Shown here: positions 59,110-64,000 of the stretch, in pieces
How the letters are laid out: each line of letters opens with the position of its first letter
How positions within the stretch are numbered: position 1 is the first letter of the stretch
DNA from: Deltaproteobacteria bacterium
GTDB taxonomy: Bacteria > Myxococcota_A > UBA796 > SXON01
NCBI GenBank assembly: GCA_947490345.1
Contig: CANLGL010000009.1
Span: forward strand, 50,072-114,071
DNA length: 64,000 bases
Reading direction: 5' to 3'
Position numbers and translations under genes: made by a program
Notes under the pieces: generated by a model
Told to the model about the DNA's origin: nothing
Database searches by the model: none
The model's input: the letters and a program-made list of their open reading frames with translations, nothing else

Positions 59110-59633
59110 TGCCGGCGCCGACGCTCGCCGTCATCGGGCTCGGCGCATCGTTGGGTGACCGCGCCACCACGCTGGAGCTCGCGGCGCGCCTGCTTTCGGT
59201 ATGGCCGGGGATCCGTGTGCGCCGGAGCAGTCGCCTCTACTGGTCCGCTCCCGTCGGTGGAGTTGCGGGCGCCGCCTTCCTCAACGGGGCGGTTCTGGTC
59301 GCGACGACACTCTCGCCCACCGCGCTCGCGTCGGCGCTCCGTGAGATCGAAGTCCGCCTCGGCCGGCGACCCACGCGCCGCTGGGCCGACCGCGTCATCG
59401 ATCTCGACCTCCTGTGGATCGAGGGCGTCAGCGTCGACGAGGACGGGCTCACGGTGCCCCACCCACGGCTGCAGCAACGCGACTTCGCGCTGGTCCCGCT
59501 CCTCGAGGTGGCACCCGCGGCGCGCGATCCTCGGACCCGGGGGGCCTATGCCCAGCTTCCGGCCGCACTGTCGCGACTTTCAATCGTTCGTTCGCTGCCG
59601 CGGCCGCGGTCGCAGGCGGGTCGTGTGCCATGA
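59109..59633 (+). CDS. folK: 2-amino-4-hydroxy-6-hydroxymethyldihydropteridine pyrophosphokinase
   Basis: This folate-pathway enzyme transfers pyrophosphate from ATP to the pterin. The protein has 174 aa. Family motifs are GLGASLGDR at the N-terminus, REIEVRLGRRPTRRWADRVIDLDLLW (substrate and metal residues) and TVPHPRLQQRDFALVPLLEV. The ATG overlaps the stop of the upstream gene (TGATG). The end overlaps the ATG of the GT-C-like gene. The final ~20 residues are Arg/Pro-rich and not conserved. Confidence 0.95.
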   Translation: MPAPTLAVIGLGASLGDRATTLELAARLLSVWPGIRVRRSSRLYWSAPVGGVAGAAFLNGAVLVATTLSPTALASALREIEVRLGRRPTRRWADRVIDLDLLWIEGVSVDEDGLTVPHPRLQQRDFALVPLLEVAPAARDPRTRGAYAQLPAALSRLSIVRSLPRPRSQAGRVP

Positions 59634-61234
59634 CCGCTACCCGCATCGAGTCCCTCGCGCTTCCGACCCTGTTTGGCCTGTCTGTCGCGGCGTATCTGCC
59701 GGTGGTCCAGCTGGGCTTCGTCTCCGATGATCCGGCCCTCATCCTGGTGAATCGGCCGTCGATCGCCCAGATTCCGGACTTCTTCTTCGCCGACCTCTGG
59801 GCCGGTACCGACACCGGGTACTACCGGCCACTCTTCGTCAGCACCCTGGCGGTGGACCGAGCCCTATTCGGCCACGATGCTTGGGGATTCCATCTCCACT
59901 CTCTTCTTTGGCACCTGCTAGCGGGCCTCGGCGTGCACCGGCTGGCGCGTGCGTGGGCAGGCGAGCGCGCCGCGCTGGTCGCCGCGGCGGTCTTCCTCCT
60001 GCACCCCCTTCAGAGCGAGGTGGTGGTGTGGGTCTCCGCCCGAAACGACTCGATGGCGGTGGCTCTTGCGTGTGCCTCCGCGATGGTGCTCTTCCCCGCC
60101 CAGCGCGCCTGGACGCGCTCATTGCTCGGTGGCGCCCTCGCCCTCGCCGCGATGTTGTCCAAGGAGAATGCCGTGGCCGCCGTGGTCGCGCTGCTCCCGG
60201 CGCTCGATGTCGCCCGCGGAACCCCGGGCCGAGGCATCGAAGCCGCGCGGCGCTACGCTCCGTTCGGCGTCGCCGTCTGCGTCTGGATCGTGATGCGGAC
60301 CGCCTTCGGCCCCGCCTCGCTTCCGGGCGGTTCGGCGGACACGGTCCTCACCCTGATCGCCAACGCACCCGCGATCGCCGCCGTCTACGTGCAGAAGCTC
60401 TTCATCGCCTACCCGCTCACCGACGGGCACACGGTTCCGTACCTTCCCGAGCGACCTGCGGAAGACCTCGCCATCCTTGCAGCCGGCGCTCTGCTGGCGG
60501 GCCTGGCAGTGAAAAAGGGCGGCCGGCGGGCAGCGATTGCGCTGGCGCTGGTCGCCTGGTTGGCGGTGCCGGCGGTGGTGGGCATCGGGACCCGGCAGCT
60601 CTTGGGTGAGCGGTACGCCTACCTGCCGATGGTCGGGGTGGCCCTGGTGGTCGCGGCGACCGTGTCCGGGTGGCGGACCGCCGCGTGGATGGCAGTGCTG
60701 CTACCGCTCTGCGTGTGGAGGATTGGGGAGCGGGTGGCTGAATGGCACGATGACGTCTCGCTGAACGCTGCCGCCCAACGCGACCTGGACACGCCGTACA
60801 CCCAGGCGTGGCTCGCCGACGCCTACAGCCGTGCGGGTGAGCCGGCGGCGGCGCTGCCCTGGTATGAGCAGGCGCTGCGCGGTGAGCCGCCGGTGTGTAC
60901 GCTCGCCACGCAGACGTTGGCGGCCGCGCTGGCCGCGGGACGTCCCGCGGAAGGCGTCCGTCTGGGCCGACTCGCGTACGATCGCCGCTGCGCGGGAGTC
61001 ACCGGCTTTCGGGAAACCTGGGCACTCACGATGTTGATCGACCATCAGTGGCAGAGTGCGGCGCGGTTGATGGAGCCGCGTCCGCCCTGCACCCGCGCCA
61101 ACGCGGTGGTGCTGGGCACACTCTCCCGCCTCGCCGGGGACGACGCTGGCGTGAGCGCGTGCCGCACGGTCGTCGACGATCCGGCTCGGTACGACGAGCA
61201 GGTCGCGAGCCTGAGTGCTCGCCAGACACCCTGA
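59630..61234 (+). CDS. GT-C-like membrane protein with C-terminal TPR-like domain (TMTC-type)
   Basis: The protein has 534 aa. The N-terminal loop VQLGFVSDDPALILVNRPS carries the acidic pair (DD) of GT-C enzymes, followed by YYRPLFVSTLAVDRALFGHDAWGFHLHSLLWHLLAGL, typical of TMTC-like proteins, and ~9 helices. SKENAVAAVVALLPALDVARG is the conserved DUF1736-like region. The C-terminal ~130 residues are TPR-like (YTQAWLADAYSRAGEPAAALPWYEQAL). It is translationally coupled to folK. It is probably a polyprenyl-sugar-dependent transferase; its target is unknown. Confidence 0.7.
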   Translation: MTATRIESLALPTLFGLSVAAYLPVVQLGFVSDDPALILVNRPSIAQIPDFFFADLWAGTDTGYYRPLFVSTLAVDRALFGHDAWGFHLHSLLWHLLAGLGVHRLARAWAGERAALVAAAVFLLHPLQSEVVVWVSARNDSMAVALACASAMVLFPAQRAWTRSLLGGALALAAMLSKENAVAAVVALLPALDVARGTPGRGIEAARRYAPFGVAVCVWIVMRTAFGPASLPGGSADTVLTLIANAPAIAAVYVQKLFIAYPLTDGHTVPYLPERPAEDLAILAAGALLAGLAVKKGGRRAAIALALVAWLAVPAVVGIGTRQLLGERYAYLPMVGVALVVAATVSGWRTAAWMAVLLPLCVWRIGERVAEWHDDVSLNAAAQRDLDTPYTQAWLADAYSRAGEPAAALPWYEQALRGEPPVCTLATQTLAAALAAGRPAEGVRLGRLAYDRRCAGVTGFRETWALTMLIDHQWQSAARLMEPRPPCTRANAVVLGTLSRLAGDDAGVSACRTVVDDPARYDEQVASLSARQTP

Positions 61235-61297
61235 GCCCCCCGCCCCCTTGCCCGCCGCCGCCCCCCGTCGTAGAACGCCGCACCGCCCGGATCGACC

Positions 61298-61990
61298 ATG
61301 AAGATGTTCCTCGACACCGCCAACCTCGACGAGATCCGCGAAGGCGCCACCTGGGGGCTCTTCGACGGGGTCACCACCAACCCCTCGCTCATCGCCAAGG
61401 AGGGCCGCGACTTCATCGCCACCATCCACGAGATCGCGGAGATTATCGACGGGCCGGTGTCCGCAGAAACCGTGGCGCAGGACGCGCCGACGATGATCCG
61501 TGAGGGTCGGCTCCTCGCCAAGGTGCATCGCAACGTAGTCGTCAAGGTGCCCTTGACCATCGAGGGGATCAAGACCTGCAAAGCGCTCGCCGAGGACGGC
61601 ATCCGCGTCAACGTCACCCTCTGCTTTCAGCCGGCGCAGGCGATCTACGCGGCGAAAGCAGGCGCGGCGTACATCAGTCCCTTCGTGGGGCGGCTGGACG
61701 ACGTCAGCGAGGACGGCATCGACCTGATTGCCAAGATCGTCCAGATCTACCAGAACTACCCCGCGCTCGAGACCGAGGTGCTCTCCGCGAGCATCCGCCA
61801 CCCGATGCACGTGGTTCAATCCGCCCTGGCCGGCGCTCACGTCTGCACCGCGCCGCTTAAGGTCTATAAGCAGCTGTTCAGCCACCCCTTGACCGACAAG
61901 GGCAACATCGCGTTCCTCAAGGATTGGGAAACCGTCCCGGACCGCGACATCATCGGCCAGGTGGAGCGGTGGTTGGCGAAGCGGAGCTGA
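61298..61990 (+). CDS. Transaldolase / fructose-6-phosphate aldolase family
   Basis: The protein has 230 aa, matching the small TalC/FSA-type transaldolases. The N-terminus KMFLDTANLDEIREG and GVTTNPSLIAKEG, the Schiff-base lysine K83 in NVVVKVPLT, and the late SASIRHPMHVVQSALAGAHVCTAPLKV are all family features. It would link sugar phosphates in the pentose phosphate pathway, in which rpe (15.8 kb) also acts. Whether it is a transaldolase or a fructose-6-P aldolase cannot be told by eye. Confidence 0.93.
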   Translation: MKMFLDTANLDEIREGATWGLFDGVTTNPSLIAKEGRDFIATIHEIAEIIDGPVSAETVAQDAPTMIREGRLLAKVHRNVVVKVPLTIEGIKTCKALAEDGIRVNVTLCFQPAQAIYAAKAGAAYISPFVGRLDDVSEDGIDLIAKIVQIYQNYPALETEVLSASIRHPMHVVQSALAGAHVCTAPLKVYKQLFSHPLTDKGNIAFLKDWETVPDRDIIGQVERWLAKRS

Positions 61991-62069
61991 TCCGCGTTCG
62001 GCTTCGATGGCTTATCTACCAGTCGTAGAATCTTTGCTGTGATTCATAGATGGCCGCACCGGGCGGCGC

Positions 62070-62216
62070 TCAGGGCCCGACCACCGGCGCCGCATCAGCC
62101 AGGTTCGAAACGAACGCGCCGAACATCATCCAGCCCAGGGCGAGCACCAGAAAGGTGTTCATCAGGGGCGAGGTGCCGGGCTTTTCTTGATGTTTGACGT
62201 TGAGGGAACGGGCCAT
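62070..62216 (-). CDS. Small single-helix membrane protein
   Basis: This 48-aa frame reads MARSLNVKHQEKPGTSPLM, then one hydrophobic helix (FLVLALGWMMFGAFVSNLA) and a short polar end. GGAG lies six bases before the ATG, one of the clearer Shine-Dalgarno sites in the window. Length, helix and RBS support a real gene. The family is not recognised; such proteins are often small subunits of membrane complexes. Confidence 0.6.
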   Translation of the reverse strand: MARSLNVKHQEKPGTSPLMNTFLVLALGWMMFGAFVSNLADAAPVVGP

Positions 62217-62276
62217 GGGAGTCTCCGAGGGGCGCAGCAGGGTTCAGCGGGTGCGTGAGCGTAGAAAGCAAGCTGC

Positions 62277-63284
62277 GTGCCAGCTGCGATAGAGCGAAGC
62301 GTGCGCATCCTCCACGTGCTCGCGGACCTGTCGCCCGGCGGAGCGGAGCGGCTGGTGCTGGCGCACGCCAGGGCGACGCCGGGCGTGACGGTCGCGACCG
62401 TCTTTGGTGGCGGGCCGCTGGAGGGTGCCTTTTCGGCGCTGCCGCTGATCCTCGGTGAGCGGCGACGGGGCCGCCCCTCGGCGGGGGCGTTGGCTCGTCT
62501 GGTACGCGCCGCCCGATCGGCTGACGTCGTACACACGCACCTGTTCGCCGGAAACCTGTGGGGCGGCGTTGCGGCGAGGCTTGCAGGCCGGCCGCAGCTC
62601 GCCCACGAGCACAACGTGGAGGTCGACGAGACCGCCCGGCACCGCGCCGCCCGCCGGATGTCGGCGGCGTGGCCGCGACAGACGCTCGCTGTCAGCGAGG
62701 CGGCCGCTCGCTACAGCCTCGGACGCGACGTGGTCGTCGTCGACAACGGCGTAGACCTCGACCGGTTCGCGGCGCCGTGGCGCGGCGGCGGGGGAATCCT
62801 CGCGGTCGGTCGCCGGGTGCGGCAAAAGGGATTCGATGTCCTGGTGGCCGCATTGCCAGAGACCGCCTCGGCGCGCATCGTCGGCGACGGCCCGCTCTCG
62901 CCGGCGCACCCGCGGGTGACCTGGCTGGGGCTCCGCGACGACGTTCCAGCCTTGCTTTCGGAGGCGGACGTGCTCGTCGTGCCGTCGCGATGGGAAGGTT
63001 TCGGATTGGTGGCGCTGGAGGGCATGGCCGCCGGCGTGCCGGTGATTGCCTCGGACGTGGGCGGGCTCGGGCAACTCGTCGGGGACGCCGGCGTCCTGGT
63101 GCCCCCTGGCGACGAGCAGGCGCTCCGCGCCGCCCTGGAGCGTGTACTCGGCGACCGCGCGCTCCGCGAGGAGCTCTCGGGGCGAGGGCGGCGGCGCGCG
63201 GCGGGGTTCTCGTCGTCGCGCACTTTTTCGGGATGGGCAGCCGCCTATGCACGCCTGATGGTCCAGGGTCCTACGGAAGCGTGA
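62277..63284 (+). CDS. GT4-type glycosyltransferase
   Basis: The protein has 335 aa and a GT-B fold. The N-terminal strand RILHVLADLSPGGAERLVLAHA, VVHTHLFAGNLWG and VDNGVDLDRFA lead to the nucleotide-sugar domain with AVGRRVRQKGFDVLVAAL and the EX7E-type motif in PSRWEGFGLVALEGMAAGVPVIASDVGG. It is likely a cell-surface polysaccharide enzyme. Starts at GTG 62277 and GTG 62301 are both possible. Its last 14 bases overlap the end of the convergent gene at the right edge. Confidence 0.92.
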   Translation: MPAAIERSVRILHVLADLSPGGAERLVLAHARATPGVTVATVFGGGPLEGAFSALPLILGERRRGRPSAGALARLVRAARSADVVHTHLFAGNLWGGVAARLAGRPQLAHEHNVEVDETARHRAARRMSAAWPRQTLAVSEAAARYSLGRDVVVVDNGVDLDRFAAPWRGGGGILAVGRRVRQKGFDVLVAALPETASARIVGDGPLSPAHPRVTWLGLRDDVPALLSEADVLVVPSRWEGFGLVALEGMAAGVPVIASDVGGLGQLVGDAGVLVPPGDEQALRAALERVLGDRALREELSGRGRRRAAGFSSSRTFSGWAAAYARLMVQGPTEA

Positions 63285-64000
63285 CCGTCTTTTCCTTCTG
63301 CAACTTCACGTCATACCCCTTTTCGGCCCAGTCCTTCTCGAGCGACTTGATCCAGGCATCGACCCCGCTGTTCCCCTTGACCGGGGCGGGCGAGTGGACC
63401 ACGGGCCACGGCGAGTCGGTGGTGCAGCCCTTCAGCTTGACTTTGGCCGTGCGCAGCGGGGCCTCGATGTCCGCGCGGATGCTCCAGCGCTTTCCAGGCT
63501 CGGCAACCGAGGCGTAGTGGAGAACCGCCTGCTTCTTGCCGGAGCAGTCACCGGCCTCGATGCTTGCCGCCCCGTAGGTGTAGACGCCGCCGTTGGCGAA
63601 CTCCCCGTACAGGACCGGCAACAGCTTCGCGGCGGCAGACTCTGACCCGCTGTTGGCGAGCTGGCTGGCCACCGCCATCGCCTTTTCTTTGCTGACCTGG
63701 CTGGCCACCTCGACCATCGCCGCCTCAAGGCGCGCGGTCGAATCGGTCGTCATCGCCGCGCCCATCTCCGGCGCGACGGCCTCGCCCATCTTGAACAACA
63801 TGGCGTCGAAGGGCCCGGCTTCGGCGTTGGCGGCGACGACGGCGCCCATGGTCAGCACCGGGAGCGCGTCAACCTTGACTTTCTTCACGTAGATGGCCAT
63901 CAGATTCACGAACTTCTCGTCGAAGTTCTTCTTCGGCGGCGTCTTGATCTGCTTCTCCATCCACTTGGTGAGCTCAGGGTCCTGGCAGGCGATGAACGCG
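63271..64000 (-). CDS. Unknown protein, incomplete at the right edge
   Basis: At least 242 aa are encoded. An ATG at 63960 gives 229 aa, but the frame stays open to the window edge and reads sensibly before it (CQDPELTKW), so the true start is probably outside. No catalytic motif is recognised. The sequence is Ala/Lys-rich and helical in the first half, with two Cys in the second half (EAGDCSGKK and KLKGCTTDSPW) that may form a disulfide. A periplasmic or lipoprotein location is possible but the signal is not visible. Confidence 0.6.
   Translation of the reverse strand, partial: AFIACQDPELTKWMEKQIKTPPKKNFDEKFVNLMAIYVKKVKVDALPVLTMGAVVAANAEAGPFDAMLFKMGEAVAPEMGAAMTTDSTARLEAAMVEVASQVSKEKAMAVASQLANSGSESAAAKLLPVLYGEFANGGVYTYGAASIEAGDCSGKKQAVLHYASVAEPGKRWSIRADIEAPLRTAKVKLKGCTTDSPWPVVHSPAPVKGNSGVDAWIKSLEKDWAEKGYDVKLQKEKTVTLP

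Overview
The window is about 64 kb of high-GC chromosome from a myxobacterium-like organism, most likely an uncultured member of the Myxococcota. The evidence is a MYXO-CTERM-type C-terminus (Cys, hydrophobic helix, Arg run) on a giant secreted protein, a similar tail on a subtilase, Myxococcus-type Cys-rich repeats, MopE-like Ca-binding repeats, Asp/Thr/Ser-rich linkers on lipoproteins, and a pilS-pilR-pilA locus with a sigma-54 pilin promoter. There are no rRNA genes, CRISPR arrays, prophages or insertion sequences. There is one tRNA.

Layout. 0-3.4 kb: ATP synthase genes b', b, delta, alpha on the minus strand, running off the left edge. 3.5-6.5 kb: a methyltransferase, a GH16 lipoprotein and a secreted ferritin-like protein. 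6.5-10.4 kb: a repeat-rich gap and a coupled minus-strand operon of a DegT-type aminotransferase and two radical SAM enzymes. 10.8-12.5 kb: def and fmt (N-formyl-methionine cycle). 13-13.7 kb: VapBC. 13.8-25.8 kb: secreted proteins, rpe, a CheY/CheX-like pair, a molybdoenzyme, icd, an acyltransferase, an Atg22-type transporter and a three-gene operon with a phytoene-synthase-like enzyme and a Cys-tailed protein. 25.8-29.9 kb: a deoxyhypusine-synthase-like gene, then a small defence/stress patch (MazEF, a broken DoxX gene, ArsR, AbiE) ending at tRNA-Pro. 30-41 kb: a carotenoid-isomerase-like enzyme, the 1228-aa surface protein, a MaoC-like protein with a large unknown protein, a subtilase and a Cys-rich lipoprotein. 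41-48.5 kb: tesB, a TraB-like lipoprotein, a C45 hydrolase coupled to a GABA-type aminotransferase, and a SWIM-SNF2 helicase. 48.8-53.6 kb: pilC, pilS, pilR, pilA. 53.4-64 kb: a split sulfatase-like gene, three GT-C-like membrane proteins, folK, a transaldolase-family gene, a 48-aa membrane protein, a glycosyltransferase and an incomplete gene at the right edge.

Two features cut across the window. First, a family of about 120-bp repeats occurs four times; each copy folds into three hairpins whose stems are kept by compensatory changes. One copy lies inside the translated 5' end of atpF and two flank def. Two other families of 46-47-nt inverted units occur near 6.7 and 12.7 kb and share an ACCGAAGT/ACTTCGGT core. 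Second, many genes lack a Shine-Dalgarno and carry a -10-like TANNNT box ending 5-9 nt before the start codon, which suggests widespread leaderless transcription. In VapBC, MazEF and ArsR a palindromic operator sits between the -35 and this -10 box. The same arrangement supports unusually short lipoprotein signal peptides of 6-10 residues.

All assignments come from reading the sequence and recalled family motifs; no database search was run.
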